This document shows, one piece after another, positions 10,694 through 24,500 of a DNA stretch of 64,000 bases; position 1 is the stretch's first letter; the number at the start of each line of letters is the position of its first letter. The DNA lies in the NCBI GenBank assembly GCA_023231475.1, contig JALJEE010001716.1:1-64000 (forward strand), in the 5' to 3' direction. The notes beneath the pieces were generated by a model. It saw only the letters and a list, made by a program, of their open reading frames with translations, did not search any database and was not told the DNA's origin. The stretch comes from Seison nebaliae. Lineage: Eukaryota > Rotifera > Pararotatoria > Seisonacea > Seisonidae. Position numbers and translations under genes: made by a program.

Positions 10694-12530
10694 TTACATT
10701 TCATTAGATGCCAGTTTAGGTGGATATTGTAATGAGCGATCAAATGAGGCTGTTGAATTAGTTTTACTAATAAAAAATGTATCATGCTGCTGCTGCGCTT
10801 CAATTCGATTATGTGCCATATAATTTTCATGGGAATGTAATAATGCTCGATCACCAATGTTAACATTCTTCTTCGTCTTCTTCTTCTTGTTGTTACTGTT
10901 TTTCGTATTATTACTTTTGGATTTCATGTTCTTTTCATTGCTCTCTCTATCGTCGTATTGTATTCCGTTGACTAATGACGACATGGCTCTTGTTATCTCA
11001 TCTGCCATATCGAACAAATTCTCGACTTCTATGTGGAATAAAAGAAGAATTTTAATTAAAAAAAATATATGTGAGAAATTGTGAAGGAGTCGACAGACTA
11101 ACCACTACAATGTGAGGGCACTGTTGGTGGATGTTGTGAAAGATGATGAGTATAATTATTTTGTTTCATTTCGAAGGAATCGTGCGAATTCATCGTTTGA
11201 CACTTCATATTCATTAATTCCTTTTTCAATTCTTTTGAAATTCTATCAATATTCAACTGGGAGATATGGGAACGATTCTTCGAAAGTGTTCTCCCACCTT
11301 TTATTCCATTATTTGCTACAGACATCGAGGAACGCCTCGTCGATTTACGTTCCGTCGATTTCATTCTCTCATTCATCACATTCATCAAAATTCTCATAAG
11401 TAATTGCTTATCTATTTTACTAATATCGAAATTGTTGTTATTGTTGTTGTCGTTGTTGTTCAACGAATGTTTTGACAAGTTAGTTCTTTTTAGAACTTTT
11501 GGCGATTTATTTCCCAAACGATTCCTATGAATATATTGAGATTGATTCAATAATTCTTTTTTTCTTATTCTTCTATTTGACGATGAAGATGATGAAATGG
11601 TCGAAGAGGAATTGGATAAAGATGCTAAAGAGAGAACGGATGATAACGATGTTGATGATAAGGAAGAGATGGTATTGACGAGTGGGGAATTGGAATTAGA
11701 TGTATTTGCAATATTTTGAATAGATTGAGTTGTAGATGTAGTGAATTTGAGTACAGATGGATCAGCTTTTAATCGATTCCGTTGTTTCGATTTCCTATTG
11801 ATATTCTGAGAGATCGGTATTTGAGAATGAACGGATCGATTCATCGACGTTGTCGGATCTTTCGTTTTACGATGTCGATTAGGTGTTTGGATTTGTGATG
11901 GATTCGTATTGGAAATGTTTGAAAGAATTTCATGTAGAATCTTTTGATTCATTGACATATCACATGTTGGTGTATGTCGTTCTAATGATGCCTTCCGATT
12001 TAACCACTGATGAAGTTGAGTGAGTTGTGCTTCTAATTGTGAATTATGATTTTTGAGAACATGCATTCGTTCTTCTAATCGATCTTTATGTTCACGTAAT
12101 TCTCTCGCCTTCTCCAATAACGGTTGTGCAGCACATAATGATGAATTTTGATGTTGTTGCTGTTGTTGTTTCTGAGTTTTATTATTATTCGATTGTTGAA
12201 TCATGTTTGGTGGAATTGGCGATGAATGTGTAAAGGAGAATCGACTCATTGTCACGTCGTCTGGATATGTTGAATTAATGTTGAGGAATGAATTACTTCT
12301 GTTTTCTTCTAACGGATGTTTTCTTTCATTAACTATTAAATTATTATTATTCTGATATTTCACAGAGGTTTTCTGTTGTTGCTCTTGTTGTTCTTCATGT
12401 TGGGATGGATGATGTTGATGGAATGAATCCAAATAAGAATTACCCATATTCTTCTTACCATTCTCATTCCTATATGGATATTGGTTTAAGATGTCTATAG
12501 AATTATCTTGTTCATGAATAGATGTAATGG

Positions 12531-12561
<31 letters not shown>

Positions 12562-15500
12562 TAGTTGTTGTTTTTGTTGTTGTTGATGGTCATTGTTATT
12601 TAACATATTGGCATATAAATATTTTATGTCAGTATTGTGAGTTGGGAAACATCCTTCACTTTCTTTCTTATCCATCCCAATCATGCTATCATTCCTTATT
12701 TCTTTTGATTGACGTGCAAGAAATTGGGAATCATATTCACGTATCAATTGACGATTCTCTTCTTCAAGATCTTCAATAATTTTATGAATATCATCAATTC
12801 TTTTCTTTGAATTGACACGTTCCGGTTTTTCCGGTTTCCCACATTCTTCCTCCCCAACAATTTTCGATTTATTTATTCCATTTCTATTCGCATCGTCAAT
12901 TCTATCTTTCCTTCTCACATCATTAACATTCTCCTTCGTATATTGAATTAATGTTGGCGGTTCAGCGTTGATCGACCTCGATTTCAATGAGATACAACCC
13001 GTTTGCTTATAACACAATTTCTGAACACAGTTACCACTTTTCAACGATGATTCTTTCGGTTTACTCGACGACAAATTGAGTGCCATCGAATTCTGGATAA
13101 TTGTCGATCTCGGTTTCGCTTCCAAACTGTGACTTGTTCGACTCTTATCACCATATTTCGACAAGTCCATTGGAAGATAACCGAATCGAAGATTCTTCTC
13201 AAAATGTTTCTTTGTATAAAATTTGTATTTGATAGTTTTAATGAAATCTCGAAAATTATCAAGTGAAGACGTGGGAGAACTATATTCCTGTATTAGTTTC
13301 ACAGAATTCACTCCACCAATATTTCCCGAAAAAAAGCATTGTTGACAAATATCATGATTAAACCGTTTTAATGATCGATAGCGAAATCCTCGTATCGGAT
13401 ATGCTTTACATTCATTACAACGAACTGAATGTTCTTGGGTTTCCGCATCCATCAATCGTTGCATTACCGACAACCAAACGATACTTTGTGGTTCCATTTT
13501 CAACCAGTCAACTAATGATTTCTCCTCGAACATCTTCCCCGTATAAAGTAGACAACTATGGACAGTTGGCATCAACGTATCATATCCGAATGCAGTCGAC
13601 GATTTTAGATAAATCGGAATTGCTAATAACGATTTCAATAGAGTTCTCACTCTCTCCTTTCCACCAATCTCTAAAGTATTCGGTTGTGTTACAATCGAAT
13701 TAATCGTTTGATATTTTTCCTCCAAATTCTCCTCACACATTATCACGAGAAAAATGAATAAATCGAACAGTTTACAATAACCACTTCGTTTATGGTCATA
13801 AATATCGAACACGAGATCGGTTATCATTAACATTCTCGTTATTTCCTTATTCTCTGGAATATCCTTCTCCGTCATCCGATGATGATATGGACGGAAACTA
13901 TTCCGAGTTATTTGACGTTCTTTTCTCACTGATTCGACCGCGAACAATTCGCACAATATCTTAAAAATCGATAACCATTTCAATCGACTTTGATAAAATA
14001 CGAATCGACTCATTGAACTAGGTAGATTGAATAAGGAAAAAATTAAATTGATTCTCCTCAATCTTAACGAATTGAACGATAATGACAATTGAACTCGACG
14101 AATTTTCATAGCTGTTCGATATGCGATAAACTTTATGTCATTCAACTCATTCAAATCTTCGTCGATTAATCTCTTCAGTTTCGGGTGAATCGTTAAATTT
14201 TTATTATTCTTCAAATTCTTATAAATTGGCAGATCTTTCTCAAATTCAATTTGCCATTCATTCTCCACTTTCAATTCATTCAATTCTTTTCGATTATTCT
14301 CTGAACTATCCGTCGAATTCATATAACAATCCTTCAACGTTATCGTCGATAATGTCGATGACATGGAGGAGAAAGATATTGATTTTTTGGTGCCTGTTGT
14401 CATTGATATTTTATCGGTACCCGAAGAAATTTGAAGGAACGGTTCCGATTCCGTTGATTCCGATTGGACATTTATATATTGCTCGTTGTTCCCACTCATC
14501 TGTTGTGATGTTGTGTTGTCATAATTCGATTTTGTCGTTTTAATTTGTAATTTATTCTCTTTATTTTTTTCGTCAGTCGATTCATCTTCTGACTGAAATT
14601 GTTTGTTATCATTCTCATCGATATGATTATCGAACATCAGTGAGTCAGTGTACACATAAACTTGATTATTGAGACATTTTTGATTTTTCAATTCTTCTTC
14701 ATCACATTTCTCAAACGAATTGTTGATAATATTAATCGCATAATTTTCTTGATTCTTTTCCGTTTTCTTCTCATCATCTTCTCTTAATAAATTTTTATAA
14801 TGATTAACACCACTATTGGAATTTATTGATAAGGAAATGTTTGATTTACTTTTATTGATTTTACTGTCGGAAGAACTAGCCACTTTCACTGGTGCACGCG
14901 CGGAAGAAGAAACAGAGGAACTAGACATACTCCGAAAATCACCGTTCGCCAAATAGAGTTTGTTGTCGAAGATATTAAATTTTGAATTTGTCATTTCGTC
15001 TTTCGCCTCCACATTTGTTCTTACGGATGGAAAATCTTCATCCGACGAGAAGATTGGTGTTATAGGAGTATCGATAATTGACGATGTGGGAAAATTGTTT
15101 TCATCAAAATCGAATTTTGATGAACTGACATCGGAATCGATCGTCATTTCTAGATGTTTCATCGGATGTAATAAGAGAGACAAATTCCGATTACTTAATT
15201 GCTCGTTTTGGAGTAATCTTAAAAAAGAAAACAAATTAATTTCATTACACGATCGATAACAATTTTCATAAGTCAATGAAATATTATTTGTGAAAGAAAT
15301 AAAATCGTTTTTAACGATCATCATTCAACTTCGCATTTCGCTTTTTTTTTTCATTTCAAAACGGAAATAGATTATTCAAAGTTGATTTAAATTTATTGTC
15401 AATATTTTTAATTTTCATCAACTACTAACGTATGATCGAATACATCGTATATATGAAACAGTCTCTTCGAGATAACAGTTTCCTGTGCTCTCATTGAATG

Positions 15501-18500
15501 AAAGAGACTACGTAATTCATTGTAATCTCCAATTAGTTTATCAATTTCTTTATTAAATTCTACTTCTTTCTTTACGTCCCACTAAATTGAAATAAAAGGA
15601 AAATGTTTGATAAGTATTATTGGATATAGTCATAATGGTTTATTTCGAAATAAAATCTCACAAATTCCATCTGCACAATACACACATACACACCAACATT
15701 ACAATACGATCTTACGACTCCCCAATATTTTGATTTTTCAACATAAAGATATTCATACAATATAAATTTTTGCACAAAATTTGCACAACAACCCCTTTTG
15801 ATGGATTGTAGATAATCGGAATAATAATATAATGTAAAATAAATTAACTTTTTCAAATTCCGCCAACACTGAAGTAATTTTCGCTCCAAAATCAGGTAAT
15901 GACGAATGTAATGTTTTGAATGTCTAAAGAAAAGTCAACAAGAAAATAAATTAGGTGAAAGATGATTGTGATTAAATGAGAAATTAAAGAAGGAGATAAT
16001 TGGTAAATACAGAAATGGGAGAATGATTTAGATTATTTTCTAATGTCACTTTCCTCATGTAAAACGCGGGAGAGAATGTGAGTAAAATTTCATAATTCTT
16101 TAATTAAATTTCAAGTAAAATCGAATAATTAGTATAACTTCATAATTGACATTTAATCTCTTCGATCGATCAATTACAATTTTTGTAATTTTCATCCATA
16201 ATCGTTTCAATTTCGCACATTGTCTTCTCTCGTCATTATTGGACGATTCGGCTTGATTCACCAAAATTTCATAGACATGTCCATTATACACTTGCAAGCA
16301 TTCGCATATACGTCGATGATGGAGTACGGCTCCATTCAATAATTGTTGATGGTGTAACAATGTGTGCTTAATAATAGTTGGAATGTTTGTCTCTCGAAAA
16401 TATGAATTGAGAGCAGCGTAAATTGATACATTCGTCGATTTCAATAGTTTACCTTCAATCTTCTGATTAATCAACAAATCCTTCTGATTAGCATTTTCAA
16501 TTTCGTCATACTTCTGTTGACAGATGGAGTAGATTTCATCAATATTCGAATACGACGGCACACGATCTATCGATGTTGTTAAAGATGATGTTGATGCGAT
16601 TGGTATATCACTTAACATCTCGTTATTCTCATCATCTATCTTACTATCATTCTCTTTACTTATCAATTTATCATAATCTTGATCAGCCATGGGCTGAGAT
16701 CTTAATAGATTTGTTCGATCAATCATCATTCCATCATCCTCATCTAAATTATCATCTTCATCATCCAATCTCGGATCGGTTAAACTTTTCGTTTGACTAT
16801 CGGTGGTGGTGGAGGGTGAGAAACGAATAAAACTTCCACTGTCTATCGATTTGGATAAGGACGAAGATTTCTCAATCGATAACGGATATGCATTCATAGT
16901 ATCTGTCGAAATTTTCATGCTCGATAAGAATTCCGGTGGTGAATCGACGCTCTTCGAACGTTCTTCTTTCCGATTATTCACTTCTCCCAATTTCGATCTT
17001 GTCGTCTCTTTAGCCAGTGTGAATGGTTCATCGGATATTTGGTTTTTTGAAATGAGAAATTGATTATTGCGAAGTAAATGACATCTACAATATAAGATAT
17101 TGAAGCGAGAGAATCAATGATGAGAATATTGGAAAATAATTGTTTTACATTTCATCCTCAAAATTGAGTTGAGAAGAGAATGAAGAAAGAAATTTTCATG
17201 GTAAGCAATTTACCTGTCTTCAATCTTATTCGAATCACAAATTATAAACTAACTTTAATGAATGTGTTCGACGTCGAATATTTCTCACTTGATTATCAAT
17301 GATGTTTAACAGACGTTCTTCATTAATGGGCTGAGCAGAAGATACCAGATTAGCTGATTGATGCACGGCATTGCATATTTTATCGCATTGCAAATTGACA
17401 GACTGTATAATAAACGAAAAAAAAGAACAATATAAATATTTTTCTTTCTTATATTTCATTTTATCAAATTTTATTCCAACATTCCCATAATAAACAAACA
17501 TTTGATGAAGAAGATAAATAGAATTTTTTAGATAATTTTCTTCTTCAGCATCTCATTTTTAAGATAATGGAGGAATTATCAGAATTCCAATGTGTTCCCT
17601 CAAGGAGAAATAGCCTTCAATACCATTCCTCACAATACACTTAAATTGATTTTAATTATTCATTTTAGTTGCAAATGACGCACTAGTAGCCGAAAATAAT
17701 TTCAGTTTAACGAATTAGAGGAAAATCATGAAGAATCTAAATTTCATATTGTTAATTATTTTTATCAAAAACCATATTTTCGGAAAAAATTATTTTCAAA
17801 ACATCTTTAAACAATTTCGAATTAATATAAATATTCCTAATTCGCTTCCCAAATTCTCACATTTTCAGTATAAACAATCTATGACTATTCAGTTTATGCA
17901 CTGATTGCTAATAACGGGAAACTAATAATTAGTATTATTATCATAATAATTATATAGACAACGATTATGGAAACCTGTGAAAAAAAATTGTAATTATTTA
18001 TTTGAAATTTTTATATCAAAAGTAAACAAATATGTCTATAACAGTTGCTGTCTATAAATCTCAAATAACAAAATAATTTAAAAAACATTTCCTAATTTTA
18101 CGGGAATGGTTGAAGAAAAATTTAGTCATTTGGTTAACAGATGTCTTACAATCAGATTGACACGATTATTTTTTATCGATTTTTATAATAATGTAAGATT
18201 ATGTTCAATAAATTTAAATACAGTATAATTATCCGAAATTAGGGGAATAATTGAAAAAAATTGAAATATCATAAAGAAATAAAATAAATATTCACTGTAA
18301 ATGACCAATAATCGTGATAACATAAATTTTAGAATTCGAACAGTTTCCTAAATGAAATCGTTGAATTCTTTCGATTCAAATAAACTAGAGAAAGAAAAAT
18401 ATTGAATAGAACGATCGTTATTATTTTACGAATATAGAAGGAGATCGAAACATTTTTTAATTTGATAAAAATTGTACAATAATGTTGAAGCGCGATATTA

Positions 18501-21500
18501 CACCCAATAATTAGTGGGGGAAATGTGTAATATTATAATTCTAATAAATTCTTATAATAATTTCTTATTACTCTAGTATTATCTCAATGTTTAAAGCGAT
18601 TAGATTTCCTCTAACTGTATTCTTACCACCTAAAAGGTTGTACAAATTCACCCTTTCATATGAGAAGATTCACAAAAATTAATTTTAGGTATTAAATCTT
18701 CGGAAGCTAATTGATAATGATATTGGTTTGCTGGCACAATATATATTTCAGTTTGCTTCATTTAATCTACGTCATTCTACATCATTCTGAACCGAAAATT
18801 CTAATATTTATCATTACCAATGCGGACAATAAGATAAAATATTATCATAAAGATGTAATAACTTTGTCTTGCTTTCCATTTAATTGATAATTAAATGAGG
18901 ATAATTTTGTATTAGAAATATCGGTGACTGAATGATATAATGTAAAAAGTAAAGTCGTTTTTGGGTTGAGGAAATCATCGTTTCATCACTTTTTTTGGAG
19001 AATTCTATATAGGGTGACGAACATAATTTCAACGACTGGTAACGATCATAAAAGTTAAATCTTCAATTATTCATAATTGAGTATTTGGATGAAAATCGTC
19101 TTAAAATATTTCACGATCTTGTTAAACGAAATCGTTATGTTAGACGGAAAAGAATCGTATTTATTACATTCTCCGATTTCAGACATTCAGACTTATTCGG
19201 GCTTCAGAAATATAAAAAATATTGCATGGTATGGTTTTTAATTGCGGGGGAGATTTTTCGAGAAATTCTTGGAACATACGGTCAGTCTTATAACGTTGAA
19301 ATTTTAGAAAATTTCAAATATATATGATAAAATGAGAATGTTATCTTGAAAAGAATGAAGGAAAAGATGGTAACGAATAATAATTTTAGAGATGAGATGA
19401 TAATTTTCAATTAAAATAAATAAATTGAAAAAATTTGGTGGGAGGACACGCAGTTCGGTCTATGAGATTTCTAACAAATTCATATTCCTGTCATTGAAGT
19501 TTAATAAAATTATTATGGCAATAATGAGAAATGTCGAAGTATTGAGGGAATTTGTTCTATCTCCGACACAAAGAAACATGCACAAAAGAGAAAGATAAGG
19601 AAAAGGAGTAACCTTGACGAATTGGAAGGAATTCGAATAATACGTCGCAATAGAACGAAGAAATGTAACAAATAATATTGATAACGATAAAATTGTTGAC
19701 GGTGGAAATGGGAATGACGAGGACATAGTAAATAATCATTAAAATCGATTGATATATACATAACTATTTTATGCGATAAACTAAAGTTTGAACTAAATGA
19801 AGAGGATCGATTCATTTATGTTTGGAAAAATAATTTTGGTATTCGATAAATGGTATTGATTCATTTTTATTAATAAATGTTGATATTCAAATCAAGTTGC
19901 TACTTACGCATAATGATTGAAATTTGAGTAAGAAGATATAATTGTGAAGATTAGAATAATTGATGAGAGATTTATTGTCTGCTGTTTCATCTCTCATCAT
20001 TCTTTTCCTTGATGATTATCCTATTGGTGGTTTCCTTTTCAACGATTTTAATGAGTAAAAAAATTCGGTTAATTGATAATTGATAAACATAAAAACGACA
20101 CTTTCTACACTTAATAGAACGAATATTTCCTATCGTTAAAATGCGAATGATCTCAAAGAAAACTTCAATGAAAACAGTTACACAGATATTAAAATTTGAT
20201 GAACTTTCTCAGAAGACGAAAAGATGTGAAGCTCCTTACAATATTTCTAATTATCAAATATATTTAAAATTCTTTCTAATATTGTTGGATTGCCGTCGTT
20301 CAGTCGAAGTCATGAACACTTCCGATAGAACAATTGGGAGTTTAGTTTGGTCTCTACGGAATTTCATATAACGTTATTTGTTGATGAACTTCATTCAAAT
20401 ATAATCACTTCTAGTAATCATAACTTATTTTCATTATTTCATTAATACCTAATACCTAATACTCGAATTTAAATCCTTTTAGATTGGAAGACGAATAAGC
20501 GATTATTAAACGGTATATCTACTACATGACTAACAAATTGTAAGTAATTCCACTAAATATATTCCAGAAGACCATTCTTACGATTAATTAAATTTCTCTC
20601 AGGTTATTGATAGAATTTTTCATAAATTTTTTATTACAAAATAGATAGAACAATAAAGTTAGAAATACTATTTATGTAATGGGCAATTCTATTTCGTTTT
20701 TTAATTATAAAGAAAGATTCACACAGAACAACGAAATTTTCAATGACCAATAATTATAAGAAATTATTACGTTTAGACTAATATTGCTTCTTCCATTACT
20801 TCATAGAAATATTTATTTTATTAATTTACATGACCACTAAACATTCGAAGATTGTACAGTTTTGTTATTTCGGCAATTTTTCTTAGTTGTCGATAGGATA
20901 TCCTGTGTTTCCAGTTAACTTCTTTTTGTTTACCAGTAACAAATGAAAGGTTGTAAAAGAAATTATTATTTCACAAATTCTCTTATGTAACATCCTGTAT
21001 TCATCCAAAATACTGATATCCTAATCGAAACTTTCGGTGCAAAATTTGTTTGTTAAAGGAAACAAATATACTTCCAATGATGAATATTTTAACGAGGAGG
21101 TGAATTCTGAAAAAATTAATTTTCTAACAATTTATAACGTCATTTTTCATTTTAACTGAAAAAATAAAGTTGCAAATAAAAGAACATAATATATTTCTAT
21201 GTAAAATCGAACGTCAACTTGAGCACAATGAAAAATAGAAGGAAATATGAAACTTAAACTTATTGTAATATTATAAGATCTTCTACTTAATCTGTTTATT
21301 ATGACACAAAGAAATAGTTGATTATCTTCTTGCTCTCAACAATTTCATTTCGATTTAAATGAAATCATATTTTTCAAATCATTTCCTTATTCCTTTTATA
21401 AGAAAATGAATTCTCTTTTGTCTCATCAAATTCACCACAAAACTTTGTTCACCATACCACAAATTCAATTGTTCTTTTACTGTTTATTTTAAGTTATCGA

Positions 21501-24500
21501 TCTATCTTACAGTTAGTCTACTAAACATAAAATGATGTAGACTTTCATTCCTTATTCACTTCACATTCTGTTAAATACAAAGAATTAAGCCATACCTGTA
21601 AGCCAAACATAGTATTTTTCAATAACCTTTTCTACCATTGAATATATCTCGTCTTCAATTTGATATATGTATGTCAATAAACAAACATTTTCACGTAATA
21701 CATAACAAATCTTACTGATAAGCTAATATTAGAAGGAAATATTTATAGTCTTAAAGTTTAAGAGTTAAACTCATAAATTACTTAACTAACATCTACTTAT
21801 TGTCAAAACGATTTAGACAGAATATTCTGAGGTAACTAAAGTAGGAGGAAATTCAATGTCAAAATTATTTTACGTTAAAAAATTGAAAAGATTCTAAAAT
21901 TAATATTCAAAGAGAAAAGTTTGAATTCAAACCATATTTAAAGGAGAAAAGTTACTCCGAAGAAGGATCTAATTGGAAAGCAGTTTCAAAAAATGAAAAG
22001 TCGAAAGATAATTGATTAAAAATTAATGAATAATTATGTAACTGTCAAACATTCATGATTAAAGAAAACAAAGTTGAATAATTATGGCTGAATGGATAGA
22101 TAACGAGGAAGATGTGGAGCTGATGTAGAAAAGCAAAACAATTATGATTCGAAATTTTAATTATACTCTTGTCCTTCAATTCACACGGTTTATTTTCATA
22201 CAAATATCGTGTTGATTGAAATTATTGTTAAAAACTGACATTTAACAAAAATCTACATTAACATTAACCAGTTATCCAACTCTTATCCAGTTAACTTAGA
22301 AGAAATCTCTTCTTCCCCTTTAATTAGTTAAACGAAAACTGAGATGATATGGACGGAAAACGAGATGTATCCAAACGAAGTATAATATTGATATCAATAA
22401 TTGAAAGGAAGACTGAGAAACCTTTGTGCAGTTACTTAGCAAATTCGATTTGAAAATTATTCGTTGAAATAATGGAAAGGAGAAAGTTTCTTTTTCCAAT
22501 TGATTCATTTTCATGTATTACGAAATTTATATGGAGAAGTAATTAGAAATGAAAATGACTAAATACAACAGAAGGCACAGAAATAATTTTTTGAAAATTC
22601 CGAACGTTTCTTTTATCTTTCTGATCGATATAGGACAGTTCGATACGTTTTAAAGAAAAACATCAAACTCAGACAATGTAACCTACTGGAATATTTCGCT
22701 AATTCCTCTGAAGGAACTTAAAAGAAATGCCCATTAAAATATTAGTGAATTGGGTTTCAAGTTTCCAGTGGAAAATCGATGAAATGATTTTTAGTTTTCT
22801 TCAGATAATTCTTCTTCCAAAGATCTTTCTTACATTGTTAATATGTGTGAATGCCCTTAAAAATAGGAGAAATTATTGTAGATTATATAATTTTCCATAA
22901 TCTGAAGATTTAAACAATTTTGTTTTCTTCTGCATAAAATATTTTCGAAAAGATTCTTTCCTTTCCGATAAATGGCATTGTATTTAGACGAGTGTTCACT
23001 TATCTACTTGGAAGGATGGTTATTCATGTGCATCAACAGGAACGGATTGTTTATGAATTCCGACTAGACGAAAATCGAACTCGATTTATTAGAAATCTAT
23101 TAGATATCTTAACCCGTTTGTTTTGTGGGGATGGTGCGAGAAGAGAATTCTGATAAACGGGAAAATAATGACAGAAATGGAGAGATTACATTCCTTTATC
23201 ACGAACGACTGCGGGAAGATAACTGGAATGATAATTACAAGTGAAATAAAAGAAGTTGAATTCGCATGTCTCTAATCCACAAATTGTGATGACATATAAA
23301 AGAGAATAGTAATCGATATTGATCGTCAATCCAAAATGAAATGTGATGATAGAAAGAATTCAAGTTTCCTCTTTCCACTGTCATGTGTTATTCGCATATT
23401 GTATGGAAGAAATTTTTGTGAAAATGAAGAAGTCGAGGAATTCGTTCTGATAAAATTCTTTTCATAAGTATGGGAAGTAATAACGATTTTAACATGAACG
23501 ATTATGCATAAAAAGGAGAAGAAGAAGAGTTTTCGTTGGCGATTATGATAAGTGGTGGGTAGTAAATGGACATTAAAGATGTATCAGTTTGACGGAATGA
23601 AATATTATTCGTCTTTCGAATGATCGTGAGCAATGGAGAAATAATTGAACGAAAACAAGAAATTAGCCATTCGCATGATAGATAAGTATTTACATACAAA
23701 TACATTTAAATACAATATAGAACTTGATGGATTAAAGAGGAAATTAATTATGAGATGGAAAGGTAAAATGAAAGAATGGACATTCTACTGGACAATAAGA
23801 AACTGATAAATTATTATCGATCTCATTTCTCATCCATTTATGCAATCCATTCATGCGACGGAGAACATCAGGTCAGTCAAACAAATAACCTCATGAGATC
23901 CGTGATTACGTAAATCATCCAGATAATGACTATTGACTTCTTCATTTTGTTTTTCATTATTCCTCATCATCATCATCATATCATATCGACAATTATCGTC
24001 CATTTTATTATTATTGTTCTTCTTCTTATTATTGTTATCTATTTCATGTTGTTTCATGTTTTGGTGTTGGATTTTATCGATAATATTATTCTTTTCTTCA
24101 TAATTTCCCTTTATCGTTTTTTCATTGTTTGGTGAGATCTCATTCAAAATTGAAATGGCCAAATTTGTTGATTGGGTTGTCGATTCTCTTATCATTTCAT
24201 TTTCATTCAAATAACAGAAATCTTTTATCGACAACTCCTTTCGTTTCTCCATTTTCTCTCCCATTCTCAAAAAGGAGATAGCATCGGAATCGGAAAGATA
24301 TTTGGAATGATGGAATTTTGGTACCGATGAAAATAAGGACGAAACGCTTTTAAGCTTCACTTCATGATCTCTTATATCTCTTTCATCGTCGATCTTCTTC
24401 TTGTTGTTGTCGTCGTTGTGGTAGAGCGATTTGGAAATGATGTTATTTGCAGGAGTATTACATGAGGAAAAGAATCTTTTTCTTCCGTTTCGATTCTTCC

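Noticed and set aside
12533-12561. Trinucleotide CAG run considered as an expansion or CRISPR-like repeat
   Set aside because: It codes in frame for glutamine in a Q-rich linker and is short; repeats here have no spacers, so neither idea fits.
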